Assembly: GCA_014323675.1 (NCBI GenBank)
Contig: JACONN010000003.1
Location: 434,001-498,000, forward strand
DNA from: Hormoscilla sp. GM7CHS1pb
GTDB taxonomy: Bacteria > Cyanobacteriota > Cyanobacteriia > Cyanobacteriales > Desertifilaceae
DNA: 64,000 nt
Direction of reading: 5' to 3'
The notes beneath the pieces were generated by a model. The model made no database searches. It was given only the letters and a program-made list of their open reading frames with translations, and had not been told where the DNA came from. The translations under genes were made by a program, and so were the position numbers. Positions 8,960 to 17,262 of the stretch are shown in pieces (within the stretch, counting starts at the first letter, position 1; each line of letters opens with the position of its first letter).

Positions 8960-9295
8960 GACTCTCTAACGGAGTCAATGGAGTCCCTGACTTCGTCGAG
9001 GGAGTGCCTAACTGCTGAAGTGAACTGTCTGACTACTGAAGTGAAGTGCCGCACTCAGTCGTAAAAGTCCCTGACTCCTGAGGTGAAGTCCCTGACTCCT
9101 GAGGTGAAGTCCCTGACTCCTGAGGTGAAGTCCCTGACTCCTGAGGTGAAGTCCCTGACTCCTGAGGTGAAGTCCCTGACTCCTGAGGTGAAGTCCCTGA
9201 CTCCTGAGGTGAAGTCCCTGACTCAGTCGGGGAAGTCCCTGACTCAGTCATAGAGTCCCGCATTCAGTTGGGGGACTCTATGACTGAGTCGGGGG
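8960..9295 (+). repeat. 21-bp minisatellite, about 16 units
   Basis: Seven perfect 21-bp units begin at 9065, 9086, 9107, 9128, 9149, 9170 and 9191 (AAGTCCCTGACTCCTGAGGT plus G). Five degenerate units precede them (from 8960) and four follow, in the same phase or one base off. Because 21 is a multiple of three, heptapeptides appear on both strands (KSLTPEV forward; PQESGTS reverse). However, the forward frame has a stop at 9062 and no ribosome-binding site or recognisable flanking domain is visible. I read it as a tandem repeat, probably non-coding. Confidence 0.85.
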
Positions 9296-9363
9296 ACTCT
9301 ATCCCCCAACCCCTAATTCCTAGACTGAGTCGAGGAAGCGTGAAACAAACGGGTATGACGCTG

Positions 9364-9407
9364 CCGTGTCTCCTAGGTAGTACGAATAGTACTCCCAGGA
9401 GACACGG
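9364..9407. repeat. Large stem-loop
   Basis: CCGTGTCTCCTAGG and CCCAGGAGACACGG form arms around GTAC-rich inner arms, giving a stem of about 20 bp with one or two mismatches. It is not followed by a T run, so terminator function is unclear. It lies beside the minisatellite. Confidence 0.7.
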
Positions 9408-9433
9408 TGATACCCAAGATGAAAGTAAAATTT

Positions 9434-9460
9434 GGGTGTGGTCAAAACCCGTTGGTGAGG
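9434..9460. repeat. Partial copy of MITE terminal sequence
   Basis: GGGTGTGGTCAAAA at 9434 matches the inward-read right terminus of the MITE at 29244-29385, and similarity continues weakly (GTTGGT). No second terminus is seen nearby, so this is a fragment or an isolated end. Confidence 0.5.
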
Positions 9461-9479
9461 AATCCCCCCCAGCCCCCGG

Positions 9480-9583
9480 ATCCTTTTGTACTCCAAAGCT
9501 AAATGACATATCAGATAATCTCACAAATTGAATATATCTACAACAACTTGAAGGCTAGTAATTAGCGATCGCCAGTCCCTGCT
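9480..9583. repeat. 104-bp direct repeat, left copy (start region of the DGQHR gene)
   Basis: Aligns without gaps to 16246-16349 at very roughly 75-80 % identity, same orientation. On the minus strand both copies encode the same start, MSFSFGVQKD, and share the upstream non-coding sequence including GCGATCGCC. In this copy the reading frame is not continued by the DGQHR gene. The repeats bracket the DUF4420-Z1-DGQHR island. Confidence 0.8.
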
Positions 9584-9806
9584 AACCAGATCGCTCTGGC
9601 GTTGTTGAGGGAAAGCTTCGGAAAATTATAACTCATCTGAATGAGTCTGATTACAGTTTAGCTGTCAAGGCTTATCAAGAACGTTTGTCCGTTATTTATA
9701 CGGGGTAATTAATCAAAGCAGATCGTGGCTTTATGCTCAAAAATTACTGCAATTTTACCCTAGATGAAGCCTGGCTAAACTGATTTGCTGGATGAGGGGC
9801 GATCGC
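9584..9806. other. Spacer with a possible coding scrap
   Basis: A short plus-strand stretch near 9615-9708 translates to a protein-like segment (NESDYSLAVKAYQERL) but has no start and ends in TAA; probably a remnant. No other gene. Confidence 0.3.
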
Positions 9807-10817
9807 CTATATACTATTGAAAGACCGGATCATAGAAAGCACTTTCGCTTCTGGTAACGAGAATTTTTTACATTCAGCAACGCTAATAGTATATCGGACC
9901 TCCCCAACACCATTACGGAGGTCTGCCTCAAGAATCCTGGGAAAATCTCCCCCGACCTTAAAATAGTTAATTTCTCTTTGAGTGTATCCAATTTGTTCAT
10001 AGAGCGAGACCTGTATATCTAGGTAGCCTACTTCAAATAGAAGTGTTTCAAGTTCGTCGCGGGCTAGTGGATCGTTTTCCACCAGCGACCTGACACTAGC
10101 GACCATCTCTGGCAGTGACTCACTGCGCCCTTGCCTGACATCAAGAGACAGGTGTAGCAGGATAAGCTCGCCTGTGCCAGTATCATCTAGCTGCCGTTCG
10201 TTAGAAATAGATAGCTTTTGGTTCTGCTTGGTCACAGTAGTTTTTACCTCAACGGCGCAGTTATTAAACTGAAAATCCTGCGGTGCCCCTTTCGGACCTA
10301 TCCAACAGGACACACCCCTGCGGGAACCGAGTTGCTCAATAACAACCTGTCTGAGAAACCAAAGTTCGCCATATAATCCCTGCTGTGCTGCTGGACTGAG
10401 TCCTTCAGCATTGTGCTTTTCTAAGAACGCTTGCCATCGCCGCAAATGAGTGCAGAAGGCAGCTAAAGCGTTTTGCTCATCGACAATAGGAGCGATGCGA
10501 TCGACAATATCTTGCACCAGTGTCGTGAAGATATCGCTATATCGCTGATTTATAAGTACCAACTGGAGGGTGACATGGGCATCATCACCAGGCAAGGCCA
10601 CGCGCCTGACCTCGAAGCTGTTGGAACTTGGGAAAACAGTACCTCTTTTCACTGATGCGCGTCTCACCCGCAACATTAACAAGCGCGTGTTGGCAGGCTT
10701 TTCAATAGCCAAATAAATATCGTATCTGACCTCCGGCAAGATGCGGCGGGTGAGATAGCCTGAAGATACTGTCCCCGTATCTTCTTCCAGTAGTTTCCAA
10801 GTCTCCTGTACTCTCAT
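9807..10817 (-). CDS. PD-(D/E)XK motif protein (DUF4420)
   Basis: A 336-residue protein. A nuclease-like core is visible: QGLYGELWFL around residue 146 (Glu151), PQDF with Asp181, then VEVK with Glu190 and Lys192, fitting the PD-(D/E)XK pattern. DUF4420 proteins commonly occur next to Z1 ATPases in defence or restriction loci. Its ATG overlaps the Z1 stop codon (ATGA, 10814-10817), so the two are translationally coupled. Inference: the DNA-cleaving subunit of the locus. It is the last gene of the minus-strand run and is followed by the left 104-bp repeat. Confidence 0.85.
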   Translation of the reverse strand: MRVQETWKLLEEDTGTVSSGYLTRRILPEVRYDIYLAIEKPANTRLLMLRVRRASVKRGTVFPSSNSFEVRRVALPGDDAHVTLQLVLINQRYSDIFTTLVQDIVDRIAPIVDEQNALAAFCTHLRRWQAFLEKHNAEGLSPAAQQGLYGELWFLRQVVIEQLGSRRGVSCWIGPKGAPQDFQFNNCAVEVKTTVTKQNQKLSISNERQLDDTGTGELILLHLSLDVRQGRSESLPEMVASVRSLVENDPLARDELETLLFEVGYLDIQVSLYEQIGYTQREINYFKVGGDFPRILEADLRNGVGEVRYTISVAECKKFSLPEAKVLSMIRSFNSI

Positions 10818-13645
10818 GGATTACCAAATTCCTGTTCCCAGTATACATTGTTTACCCTGTATTCGATGAGTTGGTCGGTTCGGCTATTCGGGAAGCTGAT
10901 TACAAAACCCATAACAGGGATTGTAGGGTCGATTCCATCTACAATTTCCGGGTTGAGCGGATATAGGAGTAATAATCCGTTTCTCGGAGAACGCTGAGAA
11001 CGCAAAATGGAGGAGTTCGGGGTCTTACTCGGTTCTTTCCCCTTACTTTTTCGCTCCTCGTTAGTTTTTTCCATAATCAGGAGACGAGTTTTCTTGGGCA
11101 AATCTATCCATTCATCTTCTGGGCTCAGAAGGTTATACTTGACTTGATATACTTCTGGAGATTTAGGTTCACGCTCCCTTCGATCTGCTAGACCTACCTT
11201 TTCTGGAGATTTATATTTACGCTCCCCTCGATCTGCTAGACCTACCTTTAGTTTAGCGATGCTAGTTTTATTTTGGGATCCCTTCTTTGAGATCAGAACC
11301 ACTGTCCATGAAACAAGTTCATCATCTTTCAACCTAGAATTAATATAATTCATGAGGAGTAAGGTATTTGCAGGTCTGCAATCTGGGTGAACTTTATAAC
11401 CATGAAGAAAATCGATGATTCTAGCAGCGGGGATCTTCTCCCAAATATAGTTTCCATTTTCTTCTTTAGAGATCTCGCGTAAATCGAGCAGCATATTCTC
11501 AGTTAACTTAAGATTTTCACGATTTATCTTGTCATCTTTGTAGAAAATGGTGGTTTGGCTGAGGCTTCTGGCGTATGACATAAGCATGTTAATGCCTGTC
11601 TTCATCTTATTGACCCCGGTAATCATCAGCCCTTGGGGGTGGGTGCGAACTTTGAGACCGAAATCTGCTGGGGTTTCACCAATACCTGCCATATAATCGA
11701 ATTCCTGCCTGAGTTCTTCACTGGCAACAGTTATGTGTTCGTACCATTTAACTATATCATCAGTTGTGTACAATCGGCAAAGATCGATATACCCTGGCTT
11801 GTAGCCAAACCAGCGACCCATCTGCATCAGCGTGTCATACATCTTTGAGGCTCGGAGATAGTAGCTTACCGTTAGCCCTTCCAAGGTCAGACCACGAGAC
11901 AGCTTGTCACCGCCGATAGCAATGACGTTCAGACCGTTTTTGTTCTCCCTGTAGTCCAGTATGTCCTTAGCAGTGCCATTAATTTTCTTAACTTTAATCT
12001 TGGATGCAGCCCGGTAAAGTAATGGTTTGACTTTCTCCCAAGATACTAGCTGTAGTTCCGGATCGTCTATAGATTCGGTTACGGATTGGATTGTTGGCAG
12101 AAAGTCATTTTTCCATAGCTGTTCAAATTCGTCTAGCACTTGACTCGATGCCTTACCGTTGCTATCCCGCAAAGCTCTTTGCAGAAAATAAAGCTCGTTT
12201 TCGATTTGTTTTGCCACCTGCGCTTGCACGTCAGTAAAACGGGTGACATGCACTAGCATTGAATTGTGTGCATTCTCTTGTCCCCGCACAATTCTGACAG
12301 CGCAGGAAAGAACGAAGGATATAACCGCCTCCCTCAAAGACTTGGGAAGTTCGCCAGGAATATGATCCTTTTTGTGTGCGTTTGGCATCCAGTCTTTGTA
12401 GTCCTCCACTGACCTGATGATAGGCAAGCCTTTTATCTCCTCAAGATCGACAGCAGGTTCGGCATCCAGTCCGAAGACCTTCGCTGGCCCCACATAGTTT
12501 GATGGCGCCGGCATATTTATAATGAAGCTGCGCGGAAAAAGGTCGTCTCCATATTCTGGATTTTTTTTGTCGGGGTCTGGGTATATGAATATGTTAGCAA
12601 AAGGCGTAGCAGTGTATCCGACATAAGCACTTTGCTCAAAACTGTGAAGCAGCTTTCTGATTAATCCATTAATCGCTGAGACATCTAACTCATCCTCAAC
12701 ATTCCCCTTCTCATCAAACACTGTAGGATTTGTATTGATGGAAGCATTATCAGCTTCGTCATCAATAACAAGCAGGGGAACTTTCCTAACGGTGTATTTT
12801 CCTGACTCTTCGTCTCGATCGCCCTGATGTAATGCCCACTGTAGAAGATTATTGAGGACACTTTTGTTCTTCTTGACGACAAACAAGAGTGGAGATCCAC
12901 CACCTGGTGATACTCCAAACTGGCTTGCTACCCGGGTATTAAAATCCCCTTTGTCCGCACTGCTTGTCGCTGAATTAGCAATCAGCCTTTTCCCAACAAT
13001 AATTTCCCCCGCTCCAATCAAGGAACTCCCTTGAGCTTTCGCTCTGTGGACTTGGGAGTCAAACCCTAGAAATCCCTCATCTAAACGCAACTGGGTCTGG
13101 CTCCGCAGACTTTTTTGCATCCCAGCAAGCACGATAATCAGTTTGTATCCTGCATCAACGGCCTTACAGATTAGACCAATATAGTTTGAGGTTTTTCCAG
13201 ACTGAACCTGCCCGACAACCATCCCTCTTCGATCCCAAGCTCCCTTACGCTGTGGATCCTCCAGACGTTCGAGAATCTGGTCTGTGAGTTTGTCTAGTCC
13301 TCTGATGGTAGCTGGTGCCCAGCCCTTTTCATCTTCTATATAACGGCTGTAGCGCTCCCAGAAATTCCAACTAATTTCACTCTTGCGATCGGGCAACCAC
13401 GGAATGTGATCTTCTTTGTTGTCTAGCACCGTACCCTGACCTATACAGACATTGTACATAGTTTCTATATGCCGGACAAGCGTCTCCTCGTTGACTTCAG
13501 CCGCGAGTTCATCTTCCCGCAGGATACGGAGAACTTTGCTGACCACATTACGGATATCTTCCCGGGTAGGTGGTCGCTGTTCGCCCTTCAATTTACGATT
13601 CAAAAAATTCAAAGCCATCTGAAGGGCTGTTTTGTAGTCGCTCAT
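10814..13645 (-). CDS. Z1 domain ATPase
   Basis: A 943-residue protein with GGAGG upstream of the ATG. Walker A is GQVQSGKT (145-152) and a DDEAD box lies at 295-299. Later KLSRGLTLEGL and MQMGRWFGYKPGY are hallmarks of the Z1 domain, a helicase-like module found in restriction and defence systems. A 48-bp in-frame tandem duplication (about 11154-11249) gives two KVGLADR-REK-KSPE units near the C-terminus. Inference: DNA translocation or remodelling feeding the adjacent PD-(D/E)XK protein. In described systems of this type, recalled as MutL/Z1/AIPR (Mza), further partners occur that are not seen here. Confidence 0.88.
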   Translation of the reverse strand: MSDYKTALQMALNFLNRKLKGEQRPPTREDIRNVVSKVLRILREDELAAEVNEETLVRHIETMYNVCIGQGTVLDNKEDHIPWLPDRKSEISWNFWERYSRYIEDEKGWAPATIRGLDKLTDQILERLEDPQRKGAWDRRGMVVGQVQSGKTSNYIGLICKAVDAGYKLIIVLAGMQKSLRSQTQLRLDEGFLGFDSQVHRAKAQGSSLIGAGEIIVGKRLIANSATSSADKGDFNTRVASQFGVSPGGGSPLLFVVKKNKSVLNNLLQWALHQGDRDEESGKYTVRKVPLLVIDDEADNASINTNPTVFDEKGNVEDELDVSAINGLIRKLLHSFEQSAYVGYTATPFANIFIYPDPDKKNPEYGDDLFPRSFIINMPAPSNYVGPAKVFGLDAEPAVDLEEIKGLPIIRSVEDYKDWMPNAHKKDHIPGELPKSLREAVISFVLSCAVRIVRGQENAHNSMLVHVTRFTDVQAQVAKQIENELYFLQRALRDSNGKASSQVLDEFEQLWKNDFLPTIQSVTESIDDPELQLVSWEKVKPLLYRAASKIKVKKINGTAKDILDYRENKNGLNVIAIGGDKLSRGLTLEGLTVSYYLRASKMYDTLMQMGRWFGYKPGYIDLCRLYTTDDIVKWYEHITVASEELRQEFDYMAGIGETPADFGLKVRTHPQGLMITGVNKMKTGINMLMSYARSLSQTTIFYKDDKINRENLKLTENMLLDLREISKEENGNYIWEKIPAARIIDFLHGYKVHPDCRPANTLLLMNYINSRLKDDELVSWTVVLISKKGSQNKTSIAKLKVGLADRGERKYKSPEKVGLADRREREPKSPEVYQVKYNLLSPEDEWIDLPKKTRLLIMEKTNEERKSKGKEPSKTPNSSILRSQRSPRNGLLLLYPLNPEIVDGIDPTIPVMGFVISFPNSRTDQLIEYRVNNVYWEQEFGNP
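11154..11249 (-). repeat. 48-bp tandem duplication inside the Z1 gene
   Basis: Two consecutive 48-bp units with a few differences, each starting TCTGGAGATTTA on the plus strand. The frame is kept, adding 16 residues of charged sequence. Confidence 0.75.
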
Positions 13646-13671
13646 TTCAAGTGTCCTCCACTCTCGATCAA

Positions 13672-13929
13672 TTAGTGATTATCTCTGATAAAATCCAACA
13701 AATGGTGAGCCATCTCTAACTTACTACAAGCTGGGATTTCCTGCTGGCGTCCCGTCCCATCTAAAAATATAGCTTGATTTGTATCGCTGGCAAACCCCGC
13801 ATTGGGAAGATCGATCGGGTTAGCCGCGATCGCATCCAACTTTTTCCGTTGCAACTTCTCCCAAGTAGGCTTAACAATATCTCCAGTTTGGGCCGCAAAG
13901 CCAATTAACTTTTGCAGTAACTTTCTCAA
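13672..13929 (-). pseudogene. Truncated copy of the coaBC 3' end
   Basis: The translation is almost the same as the C-terminal 80 residues of the CoaBC protein at 17263-18552 ([27 protein letters not shown]), with the last residues changed to RDNH. It lacks the rest of the CoaB domain and all of CoaC, so it cannot be functional. It lies between the Z1 and DGQHR genes in the same orientation as coaBC, and is one of three coaBC tails in this region. Confidence 0.85.
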
Positions 13930-13992
13930 GAGTGCGACTACAGCCTGCGCTTTGCGGGATCCAAGAAAAGAGATTTGCTAGCATCAACAACC

Positions 13993-16275
13993 CTAGCGCA
14001 GACGGTTCAAGATCTTATCAGCATTGGCAAATTCCCCTAAACTGGCATAGATATTCTGCTTACATTTTTCCTTTACCTCTGTCTCCCTTGAATCTTTTTC
14101 TTCCTTGAGATTTTGCTCGATTTCTGTTTGCGACTTACCCTCACTCTTTAGCCCAGCTTCTAGCTGCGAAATTTCTTGCTGAAATTCTGTTGAGTTGAGG
14201 GATGTTTTAACAGCAGACTCTACGTATTGCTCCTCGCGCAGATCGATAATCATCTTTATCAGATTCGGTAGCTCCTGCCTATACGCATCTGCTATTGAAG
14301 GGTCACTAGCCGTGTCTAATTTCTTTAAGAGTGCCTGATAAGCATGTTTCGAGTGGACAATCTCCAAAATCGCATAGCGAAAGAAAGCCCACTGGCTCGC
14401 ATCAAGATTTTTAACACTCTGGGCAAGCAGTCCTCGGAGACTAGGTTTATTTGGATCGAATACTCGGGCCCTTTCTTCATTCACGAAACCTTCGAGAGTA
14501 CGATGCTCAACATCAGAGTCCGAAGAGAAGTAGGTGTTGAGCGCAGTCAGGTACATGCTGGAGACAAATTCTACGATCTGAATACGCCGATCGTATTCTG
14601 TGCTTGAATAATTTAGCATAAGCTCAACAACTGAATGAACCGCCATTAAGTACCCCAGTTGAAAAGCTTGTGTGGAAATCGTCTCATAAATCCACTTAGC
14701 GCAGTCAAGTAACTCTTTTCTCTCTGGTTCATTACCTTCTGTGGAGAAGAAGCTATTATAATCTATATTAAACAACCTTGCCGCTCTTCGCTGCTCGATC
14801 TCATCTTTGTACTGCTTGAGCCGAGAAGAAGCCTCTTCAGCATCACTTAGCTGATTTCTAACGTAATCTCCGATATCTCGTCCTTCTTCCCTGAGTTGAT
14901 CCTCCCGATCGCTCAGTCGCTGCTTGTGTTCTTCAAAAACTTTTCTGACTCCACTGCCTTCAAACAGGAGGCTGTAGCACTTGCGCTGGATGGGATCTGC
15001 TCTCAAGTTTGGCTCTAATAAACGAGTGCGTAAAGCTCTCATTTCGGCGTTGTGAACGGCGAAAGGTCGAAAACCATCGAAAAATGGCAGCATCACGGCA
15101 TCCAAAATCTTGGCTAATAGCTTGACAGCTTCTTCCACTTCCTCAGCAGGGTGATATCTCCCAGAACGTCGGGAAAGTGAAGACCACTTCTGGAGTTTAG
15201 TCCCCTTCAAAATCGCAGCCGGTCGCTTTGAGTTAAGAGTCCTTCTCCCATCTGCAACATTTTTTGTCTGGTCTAGTTTGAACGCATCTGGTATCCCGAA
15301 GGCAACTGCTGCGTGCATCTTGTGCAAAGCTACAGCAGAAGTATATTCAAGTTGACCGGCTACCACTGAAGTGGATACTGCATCTCCATAGGCGAAAGAA
15401 TAGATGCGAGCAACTGAGACGTTTGACTCGTCACGATCTTTGAGTACGGATAGAGTTTCGCGCATCATCCTCGCTGCTAAGTCCTCGTCATCCAGCAGGA
15501 GTTCGCGCGATCGACTGACTTGCTTGGCTTTCTTATTTACGACTACAAAGATCTCGCGGCACACAGCTTGCAGAGTAATTCCCTTCTGCTTGCATATTTC
15601 ATTCCCTTCATGTATGTCCGGGAAAAAAACAACGCATACAGGTAGTTCAATGTTTTTAATTGCACTTTCCGTGAGGGCAAGATGATTGTAAAAACCAGCA
15701 TAATTATTCCCATCCCAGCTCTTATTAATCTGTCGGTGTAATGCCAAAACTGCCATAGCACGGTGTTGACCGTCTACAATGATGAAGGCTGTTTTTGAAC
15801 GATTATACTTGATAATTCCCAGAGGACTAACCTGACCTGCAATTACAGTCTTCTCAAAATCAAATAAATCTCCAAAGCTGACAGATTCTTCCTTCTGATT
15901 CCTGGGAACCGGATAGTAAGGCATAATACCAGTTTTTTCTGCCTTCTTGGGTGCTATCACTGCCAGTATTGGTGGGAAAAATCGTGCGAAATCTCCTGAC
16001 TCCCCAAGTAAATATGGGACGATCAGCTCGTGGACAACCCGAGAATCATCTAGATCGCGCTGTATAAGTTCATCAAAAGTCATTTCTTCGATATTCAATA
16101 CTTCACGCCAAGGCACCATCTGGTCGGCCAGCGCATTTTCCCAACTCTTCTCCGATCCCGGTTTCATTTTTGTCAACAAAAATTGAGCCCGTACTCGGTT
16201 CTCTTCCGCACCGATAGTAAACTCGCCGTAAGTCCCGTAAATTGAATCCTTTTGCACGCCAAAGCTAAATGACAT
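13993..16275 (-). CDS. DGQHR-domain protein (DndB-like)
   Basis: About 760 residues from ATG at 16275, preceded by GGGAG at 8-9 nt; a GTG at 16290 is an alternative. IIVDGQHRAMAV (DGQHR at 168-172) defines the family, which includes the DNA-phosphorothioation regulator DndB and proteins of unknown role in defence loci. The C-terminal third is helical and charged, ending in a coiled-coil-like stretch rich in Glu and Lys. Inference: DNA-modification-linked regulator or sensor acting with the Z1/DUF4420 genes. No dnd modification genes are present, so the role is open. The first ten codons and upstream region are duplicated at 9480-9583. Confidence 0.8.
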   Translation of the reverse strand: MSFSFGVQKDSIYGTYGEFTIGAEENRVRAQFLLTKMKPGSEKSWENALADQMVPWREVLNIEEMTFDELIQRDLDDSRVVHELIVPYLLGESGDFARFFPPILAVIAPKKAEKTGIMPYYPVPRNQKEESVSFGDLFDFEKTVIAGQVSPLGIIKYNRSKTAFIIVDGQHRAMAVLALHRQINKSWDGNNYAGFYNHLALTESAIKNIELPVCVVFFPDIHEGNEICKQKGITLQAVCREIFVVVNKKAKQVSRSRELLLDDEDLAARMMRETLSVLKDRDESNVSVARIYSFAYGDAVSTSVVAGQLEYTSAVALHKMHAAVAFGIPDAFKLDQTKNVADGRRTLNSKRPAAILKGTKLQKWSSLSRRSGRYHPAEEVEEAVKLLAKILDAVMLPFFDGFRPFAVHNAEMRALRTRLLEPNLRADPIQRKCYSLLFEGSGVRKVFEEHKQRLSDREDQLREEGRDIGDYVRNQLSDAEEASSRLKQYKDEIEQRRAARLFNIDYNSFFSTEGNEPERKELLDCAKWIYETISTQAFQLGYLMAVHSVVELMLNYSSTEYDRRIQIVEFVSSMYLTALNTYFSSDSDVEHRTLEGFVNEERARVFDPNKPSLRGLLAQSVKNLDASQWAFFRYAILEIVHSKHAYQALLKKLDTASDPSIADAYRQELPNLIKMIIDLREEQYVESAVKTSLNSTEFQQEISQLEAGLKSEGKSQTEIEQNLKEEKDSRETEVKEKCKQNIYASLGEFANADKILNRLR

Positions 16276-16349
16276 ATCAGAGTCTCCCACAAATTAGATG
16301 GATCTGCAATAAGTTGAACGGTAGTGCTTAGCGATCGCCGGTCGCTGCT
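16246..16349. repeat. 104-bp direct repeat, right copy
   Basis: Covers the start codon region and upstream sequence of the DGQHR gene; see 9480-9583 for the partner. It includes the probable ribosome-binding site. Confidence 0.8.
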
Positions 16350-16466
16350 CCCCCGATCTCTTTATCCTTTATCCTTTATTCTACTATTGTACCATATGAT
16401 TCTACTGTTCTTTCGTGGCGGAATTTATTCCTTCCTGCAGGTGGTGGACTTTAGCCCTTCTCGATC

Positions 16467-16510
16467 TTAACACAGAGTGCGAATAAAATTAAACAAATGG
16501 TGAGCCATCC
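16467..16510 (-). pseudogene. Second coaBC tail (last 13 codons plus stop)
   Basis: On the minus strand this reads AHHLFNFIRTLC and TAA, matching the final residues of CoaBC ([12 protein letters not shown]). It lies just downstream of the PIN toxin gene, so the antitoxin-toxin pair is bracketed by two coaBC ends. Confidence 0.8.
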
Positions 16511-16521
16511 ATTCTCTTGAC

Positions 16522-16971
16522 TCATCTTGCCAGAACCTCTGACAAAATAACTACCTCAATCCCTGCAAGAGACTTCAACTGCCGATCTTTGGTTAAAAAT
16601 GTCTCGCATCCAGTTAAACCTGCGGTTGCTCCGTGAATTGCATCGGGTAATTTCAGCTTCGTCTGCTGCGATCGCAATCTTGCCGCTTCAACCAAGATAT
16701 CGCGACTGATGGGGACAACCTCCAGCACTGCTGAACTCTGAACCGCCTCTCGATAAGCAGCTTCAACTTCTCGATCGTTCTCCATCAAAGGTCGAACCAG
16801 AACCTCTGCCAAGGTTAACTCGCTGGTAATAGCGACGAGAGTACCGCCATCGAAACTATCGAATAACTCCGTTAACTCCTCGGACAGGTCTGGATATCCT
16901 TCCACTGCGTAAATAAAAATATTCGCATCCAAATAGACTCGCCGACCGCGAATTGCATTTACAATGACCAT
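16522..16971 (-). CDS. PIN-domain ribonuclease toxin (VapC-like)
   Basis: A 149-residue protein. The acidic PIN active-site residues are visible: YLDANIFIY (Asp15), LAEVLV (Glu56), LPDAIH (Asp110) and LTKDRQL (Asp129). The quartet is intact, so ribonuclease activity is likely. It overlaps the upstream antitoxin gene by 13 nt, the usual arrangement of VapBC-type modules. The family-level assignment is firm; the RNA target cannot be predicted. Confidence 0.88.
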   Translation of the reverse strand: MVIVNAIRGRRVYLDANIFIYAVEGYPDLSEELTELFDSFDGGTLVAITSELTLAEVLVRPLMENDREVEAAYREAVQSSAVLEVVPISRDILVEAARLRSQQTKLKLPDAIHGATAGLTGCETFLTKDRQLKSLAGIEVVILSEVLAR

Positions 16972-17216
16972 TTATCTCGTTCCCTACGAATAAAGTCATC
17001 AGCTTCTTGAGGCGTCTTAAAACATCCTTTACCCGTTCCGATCATCGCCGTTAAAGATTTTGGCTTCGCCACCACCCTATCTTCTCTCACATGGGATTGT
17101 TCTTGGGAAATTCTTGGTTTGGCTTTCTCAGCAATATATGCTATCAACTCCAACTGCTCCTCAATACTCAAACTATCTACTTGTTTGATAATATTCTGAA
17201 AAATATCCCGTGTCAT
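16959..17216 (-). CDS. Antitoxin partner of the PIN toxin
   Basis: An 85-residue protein upstream of and overlapping the PIN toxin. The N-terminal half (NIIKQVDSLSIEEQLELIAYI) resembles DUF2281/VapB-like antitoxins of cyanobacteria; the C-terminal half (KTPQEADDFIRRERDKW) would bind the toxin. The pair probably autoregulates its own transcription, as is known for the type; no operator is identified here. Confidence 0.8.
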   Translation of the reverse strand: MTRDIFQNIIKQVDSLSIEEQLELIAYIAEKAKPRISQEQSHVREDRVVAKPKSLTAMIGTGKGCFKTPQEADDFIRRERDKWSL

Positions 17217-17262
17217 CTTTTATCCCTCCCTAATTTATCTTCTACTCTCGCCCTGCTTGATG

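Noticed and set aside
9033..9263. Open reading frame of heptapeptide repeats on the minus strand
   Set aside because: It is created by the 21-bp minisatellite; there is no ribosome-binding site or flanking domain, and the opposite strand is equally open.
8960..9295. Possible CRISPR array
   Set aside because: Units are directly adjacent with no unique spacers; it is a simple tandem repeat.
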